Shown in pieces: positions 30,998 to 38,366 of a DNA stretch of 38,707 bases (the stretch's first letter is position 1; each line of letters starts with the position of its first letter). Origin of the DNA: Ignavibacteriaceae bacterium (GTDB lineage Bacteria; Bacteroidota; Ignavibacteria; Ignavibacteriales; Ignavibacteriaceae); the NCBI GenBank assembly GCA_013388515.1, contig JACAFC010000047.1, positions 1 through 38,707 of the forward strand, read 5' to 3'. Made by a program: the position numbers and the translations under genes. The notes beneath the pieces are model-generated. The model was not told the DNA's origin, searched no databases, and saw only the letters and a program-made list of their open reading frames with translations.

Positions 30998-33022
30998 TTA
31001 ATTCAGACTAATATTTTGAATTTGTAAATTTTTAGGCAGCTTTAATTTAAAAGTTGTTCCTTTACCAACCTCACTTTTAAATGAAATATCTCCTCTATGC
31101 ATTTTTATTATTCCATATGAGATAGCTAATCCTAAACCAGTTCCTTTGCCTATTTTTTTTGTAGTAAAAAAAGGTGTAAAAATTTTTCCAAAGTTTTCTT
31201 GAGGAATTCCGCAGCCATGATCTGAAATTTCTGCTTCAATACTGTTATTATCAGATGAAAGTTTTATATCAATTACTTTATTCTCCGAGTCAGACATCGC
31301 TTCGCAAGCATTATTAATAAGATTTAAAAGAACCTGTTTGAGTTGATCTTCGTCAGCATCAATGCTATTGCCTTTTCCATCTGTCTCAACTTTGAAGTCA
31401 TAATTGGTGTAATTAGGATTTTTCTTAATAAGCTTAATAACAGAATTTAAAAGTTTAGAAAAATTTACGGTAGATATGTTAAGCTTTCCTTGCCGTGCAA
31501 AATTGAGAAGGTTTGAAACAATATTTTTACAGCGTTTGGCTTCTTCAATAATTAATTCCAGGTCCTCTATACTTTGTTCGTCAGAAGCTGCTTTTTCAAT
31601 TGTATTTTTTAGCATGGATGAATAAATAAGAATAGATCCAAGCGGATTATTAATTTCATGAGCAACACCGGCAGCAAGCTGCCCAATTGATGCCATCTTC
31701 TCAGCAATTCTTAGCTGTTCTTGAGTCTCATTCAGTTCATTATATGCCTTACCGAGTTTGTCAACCAAGTAGGGTAAGCACATCTCTTTTTCAGCAAGAT
31801 CTTTTGCAATAGCTACGGCATATTCACGGCACGTTTCGTATCCACAAGCACCGCAATTCAATTCATCCTTTGGGCTATACTTTTCGGTTTCAGCCAAAAT
31901 CTCTTTTATTTTTTGTTCTGTTGGATAAGGACGAAGTTGATTTTTGCCCGAAAAACTTCGGGAGAAATCTATATTGCGGCTGTTATACAAATGACTTTTC
32001 CAAAGCTGTTTATCAATACTATGAATCTTCCTGTCAATATAGTTGATAACCTTTTCGCGGCGAGAGTAATAATTCAAATCCGAATCTATAGCTGGACCGC
32101 TTATGCACCCTTCACAAAATAAAATGTCTACGAACTTGGCATTAATTTTATTATCGGCTATTTCACTAATGATCTCCAAAACCTTTTTCTTACCTTCAAC
32201 AACTACTATTTCTCGTTCAAGTATATCATCCGACACATTTGCTGTTTTAAGCAATCCTCCGGCAAGTGGAAATGATTTACCCAAATAGGCATGAGGGGGA
32301 TCGAAATCACTTTCTTCAAGTTTATTAAAATTGACACTAAATTTTTGGAGAATTGATTTAAGTTCGGTAAAGGTTAACACCGCATCGAGTATTCCCTCAA
32401 CTTCTTCAGACTTATACTCACTCTTCTTCGCTACACATGGTCCAATAAAAACAATTTTTATGTCATCACCAAGCTCACTTTTTAAATACTTTCCCGCCGC
32501 TATCATCGGCGAAACTATCTTTGCTAGGTTAGGTACTAACTCTGAGTGATATTTCTCGATGAAATTAATTACTGCGGGACAAGATGAGCTTATAATTGTC
32601 TTATTGTTTTCAGCTTTAATTACCTCTGCGTAGTAATTGCTTATTAAATCAGCACCAAACGCTGTTTCTACAACGTGGGTAAAACCAAGTTTTCTCAATG
32701 CGGAAGGAATTTTTAGATAGTTTTCTGGAAATGATGCAGCAAATGAAGGTGCAACTATTGCAACAGCTTTTTTACTTGGAAGAATTTCCATGCAAACTAA
32801 GTCAACATCACTTTCAATTTCTTTTGCATCTTGAGAACAAACCTTTACACAATGCCCGCAAGCAATACATCTTTCCGATATTACCCTTGCCTGACCATTA
32901 ATAACTTTGATTGCTTGAGCAGGACACTCCCTAATACAAGAATAGCAGCGCTTACATCTATCTAAAATTGTACGTACGATTCCTTTGTTCATTTTTTTCG
33001 ACTGATGGTATAAAGCATTCAT
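30998..33022 (-). CDS. H-cluster-domain sensor histidine kinase (ferredoxin + [FeFe]-hydrogenase-like + Fe-S + HisKA/HATPase)
   Basis: A 674-residue fusion. Domains: two [4Fe-4S] motifs (about 23-62; CKRCYSCIRECP, CIACGHCVKVC). Then a hydrogenase-like H-cluster domain (about 85-320) with L1 S145SSCPAV, L2 GPC196VAKKSE and L3 LFC303EGC306ISGPA. Then a [4Fe-4S] motif (C390GACGYETC398, C415), a short coiled coil, HisKA with His455 in LAAGVAHEINNPLGSILIYS, and HATPase with NLINNACEAM, DHGCGI and GTGLGLAISYGI. All four cubane-ligand Cys are kept, but the proton-relay Cys of TSCCP is Ser and L3 has CX2C rather than CX3C, so a sensor rather than a catalyst is likely. It probably reads H2 or redox state and starts a phosphorelay. 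The ATG at 33022 has AGGA upstream; an in-frame TTG lies just before it. Confidence 0.9.
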   Translation of the reverse strand: MNALYHQSKKMNKGIVRTILDRCKRCYSCIRECPAQAIKVINGQARVISERCIACGHCVKVCSQDAKEIESDVDLVCMEILPSKKAVAIVAPSFAASFPENYLKIPSALRKLGFTHVVETAFGADLISNYYAEVIKAENNKTIISSSCPAVINFIEKYHSELVPNLAKIVSPMIAAGKYLKSELGDDIKIVFIGPCVAKKSEYKSEEVEGILDAVLTFTELKSILQKFSVNFNKLEESDFDPPHAYLGKSFPLAGGLLKTANVSDDILEREIVVVEGKKKVLEIISEIADNKINAKFVDILFCEGCISGPAIDSDLNYYSRREKVINYIDRKIHSIDKQLWKSHLYNSRNIDFSRSFSGKNQLRPYPTEQKIKEILAETEKYSPKDELNCGACGYETCREYAVAIAKDLAEKEMCLPYLVDKLGKAYNELNETQEQLRIAEKMASIGQLAAGVAHEINNPLGSILIYSSMLKNTIEKAASDEQSIEDLELIIEEAKRCKNIVSNLLNFARQGKLNISTVNFSKLLNSVIKLIKKNPNYTNYDFKVETDGKGNSIDADEDQLKQVLLNLINNACEAMSDSENKVIDIKLSSDNNSIEAEISDHGCGIPQENFGKIFTPFFTTKKIGKGTGLGLAISYGIIKMHRGDISFKSEVGKGTTFKLKLPKNLQIQNISLN

Positions 33023-33025
33023 CAA

Positions 33026-33105
33026 TCCTTGCTCATTTGTTTAGAAACAAACTCAAGCTGGATTGATTAACCTTTTCACATTTTAGCAAGCTAAAAGTGA
33101 TCGTT
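33026..33105 (-). promoter_or_regulatory. Intergenic region before the sensor kinase with two inverted repeats
   Basis: Eighty nt between hydA copy 2 and the sensor kinase. It holds TTTTAGC-AA-GCTAAAA (33081-33096), extended by CAC/GTG with a one-base bulge to 33077-33099, and TTTGTTT-AG-AAACAAA further left. Neither is followed by a minus-strand T-run, so they look more like operators than terminators. No clear TAnnTTTG box was found; read-through from the upstream hydrogenase genes is possible. Confidence 0.4.
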
Positions 33106-34848
33106 TTAATTATTCAAAATTTCTTTGCGATTGAAATATTTCGTGTGCAGAATTTCATGCGCTTTGTGACTATTCGGTTCACCCAAGAATTCTTTATATA
33201 ATATTTTGACAGATTCATTATTATGTGACTGTCTCGTCTGCATTTCTGCATCTATTTGATAAAGCGCTTTCATCCTTTTCATTACCTTTTCAGGTTTTTG
33301 GTGAATTGGCTGACCACCACCGTTAATACAGCCGCCGGGACAAGCCATTACTTCAATAAAATGATATTTTGAAGTACCCGCTAGTATATCTTTAATAATA
33401 GGTTCAACATTTCCAATTCCATTCACAACAGCAATGTTCAATTTTAAACCACTTATTGTAACAGATGCCTCTTTCAGGCCACCACTGCCGCGAACACTTT
33501 CAAAGTCTAATTGGGTTAACTCTTCTCCAGTAAGTTTGAAATAAGCTGTACGCAATGCCGCTTCCATTACTCCGCCGCTAGTGCCGAAGATTGCTGCTGC
33601 ACCAGTTGATTCGCCCAAAGGATTATCAAATTCGCTTTGAGGTAAATCTGCAAAATCAATTCCTGCCATTTTGAAAAATCTTACAAGTTCGCGAGTAGTT
33701 AATACTGCATCAACATCTGGCATTGTTTCTTCTGCTAATTCAGCACGATTGGATTCAAATTTTTTAACAGTGCATGGCATAATTGAAACTACATAAATGT
33801 CCTTCGGGTCTATTCCCATCTTTTTTGCATAATAGGTTTTTAAAATTGCTCCTTCCATTTCATGCGGGGATTTACAGCTTGAAACATGATCAAGTATTTG
33901 AGGATAATTCTGTTCGGCAAATTTAACCCAGCCCGGGCAGCAGCTTGTAAACATTGGTAACGTTTTATTGTTTTGTACACGATTTATCAATTCGGAAGCT
34001 TCTTCCATAATTGTAAGATCTGCAGCAAAGTTCGTATCAAATACTTTTTTGAAACCGAGCCTTCTTAATCCTGTTACTAATTGCCCGGTTACATCAGTTC
34101 CGAGCGGCATATTATATTCTTCCCCAAGAGTTGCTCTAACTGCCGGAGCTATTTGTGCAATTGTATATTTGTTTTTGTTATTCAGTGCATTCGATACTTC
34201 CTTCAAAGAGCTTTTTTCTCTTAATGCTGCTGTGGGGCAAACTAGAATACACTGACCGCAGAGAATACAATCGCTAATATTTAATCCCTTGTTATATGGA
34301 GTAGTAACAATGCTTGTGAAGCCGCGATTGGTAAAATCAATTGCTCCAATTTTTTGAACTTCGAAACAAACGCGAACACACCTGCCGCATAAAATACATT
34401 TAGCAGGATCACGTTCCATAGAAGCACTTGAAATATCGATTGCATGCGTTTTTGTTTCACCGGCAAACCGATGTTCTCTCAATCCATATTGCTCGGCTAA
34501 ATCCTGCAATTCACAGTTTTTATTTCGAACGCAGATCAAGCAGTCTGGTGGGTGATTTTCAACTAAAAGTTCCACAATTGTTTTCCGGGCTCGTCTTACT
34601 CTTGGTGAATTTGTTTCAACCACCATTCCCTCAAATACAGGGTATGCACAAGAAGGTGTAAGTCCTCTTTGCCCTTCAACTTCAACTGAACAAATTCTGC
34701 AAGCACCTGTTGGTGCTAAATTCTTTAAATGACACAGAGTAGGAATGTGAATACCAACTGATTTAGCAGCATCAAGAATTGTCATTCCTTCTTCTGCATT
34801 AACCTTAATATTATTTATTGTTAACTGAACCACTTTTTCTCCATTCAT
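33106..34848 (-). CDS. hydA: [FeFe] hydrogenase catalytic subunit HydA, copy 2 (intact motifs)
   Basis: A 580-residue M3-type catalytic subunit. It has a [2Fe-2S] domain (Cys39, 50, 53, 67 in IPTLCHLKNLAPTGACRIC), a His-Cys3 site (ENHPPDCLICVRNKNC), two [4Fe-4S] motifs (CILCGRCVRVC, CILCGQCILVC), and the H-cluster domain with all canonical motifs: T301SCCPGW, MPC359TVKKFE, VMAC503PGGC507INGGGQP. The proton-relay Cys303 and cubane ligand Cys304 are both present, so this copy should be active when matured by HydEFG. It reduces protons or oxidises H2 in concert with HydB/HydC, typically using NADH and reduced ferredoxin together. The ATG at 34848 is 5 nt after hydB. Only ~80 nt separate it from the sensor kinase, so read-through is possible. 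Confidence 0.96.
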   Translation of the reverse strand: MNGEKVVQLTINNIKVNAEEGMTILDAAKSVGIHIPTLCHLKNLAPTGACRICSVEVEGQRGLTPSCAYPVFEGMVVETNSPRVRRARKTIVELLVENHPPDCLICVRNKNCELQDLAEQYGLREHRFAGETKTHAIDISSASMERDPAKCILCGRCVRVCFEVQKIGAIDFTNRGFTSIVTTPYNKGLNISDCILCGQCILVCPTAALREKSSLKEVSNALNNKNKYTIAQIAPAVRATLGEEYNMPLGTDVTGQLVTGLRRLGFKKVFDTNFAADLTIMEEASELINRVQNNKTLPMFTSCCPGWVKFAEQNYPQILDHVSSCKSPHEMEGAILKTYYAKKMGIDPKDIYVVSIMPCTVKKFESNRAELAEETMPDVDAVLTTRELVRFFKMAGIDFADLPQSEFDNPLGESTGAAAIFGTSGGVMEAALRTAYFKLTGEELTQLDFESVRGSGGLKEASVTISGLKLNIAVVNGIGNVEPIIKDILAGTSKYHFIEVMACPGGCINGGGQPIHQKPEKVMKRMKALYQIDAEMQTRQSHNNESVKILYKEFLGEPNSHKAHEILHTKYFNRKEILNN

Positions 34849-34853
34849 TATCT

Positions 34854-36839
34854 TTAATTAACCTCAATTGCATTAAACCGGCAGGATTCAAAGCACATTC
34901 CGCAGCGGATGCATTTATCATCAAGAATATAGTGTGCGTGCCCTTTTTCACCAGCAATTGCATCAACCGAACATTTTTTAACACAAACACCACAGCCTGT
35001 ACAAATGCTGTTATCAATTGTAAAAGTCAGCAATTCTTTACAAACTGCAGCCGAACATTTTCTCTCATAAAGATGCTCTTCGTATTCTTCCCTAAAATAT
35101 TTTAATCCGGATAAAACAGGATTTGGAGCTGATTGCCCCAATCCGCAAAGCGATGTATCTTGAATAACACTTGCTAATCTTTGCAAGTGAATAACCCCTT
35201 TGAACCTTTGCAATTGATCTAATTTGTTGCTTGTATTTTTATAGCTGTGCGGTATGCGTTCAATTATTTCGAGCATACGTTTTGTTCCTTCACGGCACGG
35301 AACACATTTTCCGCAAGACTCATTTTGAATGAACGTAAGGAAGAATTTTGCTACATCAACCATGCAAGTATCTTCATCCATCACAACAAACCCGCCCGAA
35401 CCCATCATTGCACCAACAGTTTTCAAGGATTCATAATCAACTGGAGTTTTTATAACACTTTCGGGTAAGCAGCCGCCCGAAGGACCGCCAATTTGAACGG
35501 CTTTAAACTGTTTGTGGTTAGGAATTCCACCGCCAACATCAAAAACAACATCCTCTAAAGTCATTCCCATTGGTACTTCTACTAAGCCTGTGTTATTAAT
35601 TTTTCCGCTTAATGCAAATACTTTAGTTCCTTTGCTTGTACTGGTTCCAATAGATGCAAACCATTCCGCACCTTTATTTACAATTGAGGTAATGTTTGCG
35701 AAGGTTTCAACATTATTTATTACAGTTGGCTTGCCGTACAGTCCAGAAATACTAGGAAACGGAGGCCGTGGTTTTGGCATACCCCGTCTTCCTTCTATCG
35801 AACCAATTAAAGCAGTTTCCTCACCGCAAACGAAAGCACCCGCTCCTTTTTTAATCTTAAGATCAAACCCAAAATCGCTGTTTAAAATATTGTCGCCCAT
35901 CAATCCATAATTTTTGCACTGCTCAATTGTATTCTCTAATCTTGAAATTGCTAATGGATATTCAGCCCGGCAGTAGATGTAACCTTTGCTCGCACCTATT
36001 GCAAAAGCGGCAATCAGCATACCTTCAACAACTCTAAATGGGTCGCTTTCCAAAACCGATCTATCCATAAAAGCACCAGGATCGCCTTCATCTGCATTAC
36101 AGATTAAGTATTTAACATCTGCTTTTTGGTTATGAGCAAGTTCCCATTTTTTGCCGGTAGGAAATCCTGCTCCGCCTCTGCCTCTCAATCCACTCGATAG
36201 AATTTCTTTTACAACTTCCATTGGTTTCATAAGTCGCAAAACTTTGTCCAGTGCTTTAAAGCCGCCGTTTGCAATGTAAGCATCAATTGAAATAGGACTT
36301 ATAATTCCACAATTTTCCAAAACAATTTTTTGTTGTTTTTTGAAGAATGGAATATTGTGAATTGGGATGATCTCGGTATTTAATTTGTTATGAGTTCCTA
36401 AAAGTTTTTCTGTGAAAATTTGTTTATCCACCAGAGTTTTTTGAATAAACTTTGCAACTATTTTTGGAGTTATTTCACAATATGAAATTCTTTCCCCGCC
36501 CGGAAGTTTTATATCCACAATTACTTCTTTGGAGCAATACCCAATACAGCCAGTTGGTTCGATTTGTGCGTTAATATTTAGCTTTTCAAGTTCCTGGCGA
36601 ATTGCTTGCTCAACTTTTGCAGCACCAGATGCAAGACCGCAAGTTCCCATTCCAATAAAAATAATAGGAATATCGTGAGATTCATATCTTAATTTTTTAT
36701 TTAGGTCCATAAGTCTTTGCTTGCAGGCATCACTATTATGACAAAGGGGACCCTCAGTACAACAGCGAATAAACATATCACAAGGATTTGCTGGGCTGTG
36801 CCAACATTCGCTGCAACACTTATCCATATAACTTTTCAT
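34854..36839 (-). CDS. hydB: [FeFe] hydrogenase flavoprotein subunit HydB, full-length, with extra Cys-rich N-terminus, copy 2
   Basis: A 661-residue subunit. Residues 1-45 are an unusual Cys-rich segment with about eight Cys (e.g. DKCCSECWHSPANPC, RCCTEGPLCHNSDACKQR). Next is a thioredoxin-like region (about 55-135; GMGTCGLASGA, PTGCIGYCS) with three Cys visible. The NuoF core has LRGRGGAGFPTGKKW, ICNADEGDPGAFMDR and GAGAFVCGEETALIGSIEG, then [4Fe-4S] ESCGKCVPCREG and SLCGLGQSA. The C-terminal double ferredoxin has CTGCGVCVKKC and CIRCGMCFESC. It accepts NADH electrons at FMN and is the proposed bifurcation site in HydABC enzymes. The ATG at 36839 overlaps the hydC stop by 4 nt. The extra N-terminal Cys may bind a metal cluster or zinc (inference). 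Confidence 0.95.
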   Translation of the reverse strand: MKSYMDKCCSECWHSPANPCDMFIRCCTEGPLCHNSDACKQRLMDLNKKLRYESHDIPIIFIGMGTCGLASGAAKVEQAIRQELEKLNINAQIEPTGCIGYCSKEVIVDIKLPGGERISYCEITPKIVAKFIQKTLVDKQIFTEKLLGTHNKLNTEIIPIHNIPFFKKQQKIVLENCGIISPISIDAYIANGGFKALDKVLRLMKPMEVVKEILSSGLRGRGGAGFPTGKKWELAHNQKADVKYLICNADEGDPGAFMDRSVLESDPFRVVEGMLIAAFAIGASKGYIYCRAEYPLAISRLENTIEQCKNYGLMGDNILNSDFGFDLKIKKGAGAFVCGEETALIGSIEGRRGMPKPRPPFPSISGLYGKPTVINNVETFANITSIVNKGAEWFASIGTSTSKGTKVFALSGKINNTGLVEVPMGMTLEDVVFDVGGGIPNHKQFKAVQIGGPSGGCLPESVIKTPVDYESLKTVGAMMGSGGFVVMDEDTCMVDVAKFFLTFIQNESCGKCVPCREGTKRMLEIIERIPHSYKNTSNKLDQLQRFKGVIHLQRLASVIQDTSLCGLGQSAPNPVLSGLKYFREEYEEHLYERKCSAAVCKELLTFTIDNSICTGCGVCVKKCSVDAIAGEKGHAHYILDDKCIRCGMCFESCRFNAIEVN

Positions 36840-37330
36840 GCTGCACTCTCCTCAGCTTTAATTTCAACTGCTGCTTTTTGCTGGGCGGTAGTATAAGTCT
36901 TAATAATTTTAGGTATATCTTTAACGGATAGTCTTCCGTAGAATTCATCATTCACAGTTATGACTGGTGCAATGCTGCATGCACCAATGCAGGCAACAGT
37001 TTCAAGAGTAAAGTTTTTATCCCGTGTTGTTTCGCCAGCTTTAATCCCCAATGCGGTTTCAAGAGCAAACAGCAGATTGGAAGAATTTTTAACATGACAT
37101 GCTGTGCCTCTGCAAACACGGATTACATTTTTGCCAATGGGCGTTAACCTGAATTGGTTATAAAAAGTAGCAACACCAAAAACTCTGCTTAAAGGAATAC
37201 CTAAAAATTCTGCTATATCCTTCAAAGCTTCTTCAGGCAGGTAGTTGTAGAGCGATTGTACATCCTGGAGCAGAGGAATTAGAGCACTCTTATCATTCTT
37301 TTGATAATTCTTAAAAACATCTTTATGCAT
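36836..37330 (-). CDS. hydC: [FeFe] hydrogenase subunit HydC (NuoE-like), copy 2
   Basis: A 164-residue thioredoxin-fold [2Fe-2S] protein. The N-terminal helical part reads ALIPLLQDVQSLYNYLPEEA and GIPLSRVFGVATFYNQFRL. Cluster ligands lie in VCRGTACHVKNS and ACIGACSIAPVITVND. The C-terminal tail (about 145-164) is Ala/Lys-rich. It starts the intact hydCBA set; the ATG at 37330 has GAGG upstream, and a probable promoter lies ~140 nt before it. It shares the GTACHV-type signature of bifurcating HydC, while copy 1 at 28145 has TISCDM instead, so the two sets are clearly divergent rather than a recent duplication. Confidence 0.95.
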   Translation of the reverse strand: MHKDVFKNYQKNDKSALIPLLQDVQSLYNYLPEEALKDIAEFLGIPLSRVFGVATFYNQFRLTPIGKNVIRVCRGTACHVKNSSNLLFALETALGIKAGETTRDKNFTLETVACIGACSIAPVITVNDEFYGRLSVKDIPKIIKTYTTAQQKAAVEIKAEESAA

Positions 37331-37470
37331 TATATCCTCAAATAAATTCGCTCAAGCTATCACATATCCAATGCCATAACCATTAAGTAAAAAAACTAAT
37401 TTAAGGTTAGATTTCGCTTATTTTCGATTAAAAAATCAAATTATTCTTACTTTTGAAAATTTTTATTTAC

Positions 37471-37510
37471 CAAAATGAAAAAAATTATTTGCTCGCTCGC
37501 AATAGTTGAC
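37471..37510 (-). promoter_or_regulatory. Probable promoter of hydCBA copy 2 with shared 12-bp element
   Basis: Minus strand: GTCAACTATTGC (37510-37499) contains the -33 TTG; 21 nt later TCATTTTG (37478-37471) is one mismatch from TAnnTTTG. The same 12 bases occur at the -33 region of the HydF-like gene (38141-38152). Overlapping short dyads, CTCG...CGAG (37496-37513) and CGCAA...TTGCG (37498-37518), surround it, suggesting a regulator site. Confidence 0.5.
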
Positions 37511-37534
37511 GAGTTGCGTATTAAGTTAATGAGA

Positions 37535-38071
37535 TTATTTTTTTATTGAAGGATTTGGTTCGGTTTGAAGCATTCGAGTAATGCGGGCTTTTAATGCATC
37601 AACCCCCACATTTTCTTTGCAAGATATTTCGAAATGAGTTGTGTTGTTGGCTCTCAACCCATTAATTAGGTCTGAGTTAATTCCAAACTCAATTTTGTTC
37701 ACCGCAACAAGGAAAGGAATTGATAATTTTTTAAGCTGGCTAAATATGCTTTTATCTTCTTGACTTAATTTTTCCCGGGCATCTAAAACAACAATTACAA
37801 AATCGGCTGTGGGCAGTAAACTTATGTTTTTATTAAGTGCATCTATTTTGTTATCGTGTGCATCAGCAATAGGAATAGTATCCACAATAACCACCGAACC
37901 ATAAGGCGGCAATTCCATAGGCACTTCTAATGCTTCTCTAACTTCAGCATGGCAACCGTTAACTGTACAAGCTTCTTTGCCTAAAAAAGCATTTACTAAA
38001 GAAGATTTACCGACGTTTCGCTTACCAATAAAAACTATCCGCTTTTTATCCTGTTTATGTGATTTGTTCAA
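37535..38071 (-). CDS. Truncated HydF-like GTPase domain protein with degenerate G2-G4 motifs
   Basis: A 178-residue P-loop protein resembling the N-terminal GTPase domain of the [FeFe]-hydrogenase maturase HydF. G1 is intact (FIGKRNVGKSSLVNAFLGKE, 15-33). HydF normally continues with a 'PGTTTDP..K.MEL' switch I; here the aligned stretch is NGCHAEVREALEVPMELPP, so the G2 Thr is lost. G3 reads DTIP instead of DTAG, and G4 NKIE instead of NKxD; G5 is SCK. HydF is ~400 residues; the dimerisation and [4Fe-4S] scaffold domains are entirely absent. So it can hardly be the cluster scaffold, but may be a regulatory or accessory derivative. The start is TTG at 38071 after GGAAAAATAG; no ATG is available. 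It lies directly upstream of the hydrogenase genes. Confidence 0.75.
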   Translation of the reverse strand: MNKSHKQDKKRIVFIGKRNVGKSSLVNAFLGKEACTVNGCHAEVREALEVPMELPPYGSVVIVDTIPIADAHDNKIDALNKNISLLPTADFVIVVLDAREKLSQEDKSIFSQLKKLSIPFLVAVNKIEFGINSDLINGLRANNTTHFEISCKENVGVDALKARITRMLQTEPNPSIKK

Positions 38072-38113
38072 CTATTTTTCCAGCTCTTAATAAATCTTTT
38101 AACTTGGGGTAAG

Positions 38114-38152
38114 CAAAGACAAAAAACGTTCCATTTTTGAGCAATAGTTGAC
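38114..38152 (-). promoter_or_regulatory. Probable promoter of the HydF-like gene with shared 12-bp element
   Basis: Minus strand: GTCAACTATTGC (38152-38141) includes TTG at 38144-38142; exactly 20 nt later TGTCTTTG (38121-38114) is one mismatch from TAnnTTTG. The predicted start lies ~35 nt before the TTG initiation codon. The 12-bp element is identical to that ahead of hydC copy 2. Confidence 0.5.
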
Positions 38153-38322
38153 AGGGTAAATAGATAATGAAAGTTTTAATTTCCTTATGAAATGAGACTG
38201 TACTCAAGTTTAGGGTATCAATTCTTATAATAATCATTCTCTTTTTTAAGAATATTGGGAGATTAAACACCAGGTACGCTAACGACGGCAGTCTTTCATT
38301 CTTCGCAGGGATGGAAAAATAC

Positions 38323-38341
38323 GTGGGCAAAAAGCCCGCAC
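38323..38341 (-). terminator. Hairpin terminator after the secreted-protein gene
   Basis: On the minus strand GTGCGGGC-TTTTT-GCCCAC forms a 6-bp stem with one bulged base and is followed by GTATTTTTCC. It lies 26 nt beyond the stop of the partial gene at the right edge and is AT-flanked on both sides. Confidence 0.6.
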
Positions 38342-38366
38342 CTAAATTTTTATTTGATTGGCAAGT

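Noticed and set aside
38055-38330. Minus-strand 91-codon open frame upstream of the HydF-like gene
   Set aside because: It starts with TTG without a ribosome binding site, has low-complexity hydrophobic content, and covers the predicted promoter of the HydF-like gene and part of a terminator. Only the last dozen codons look protein-like.
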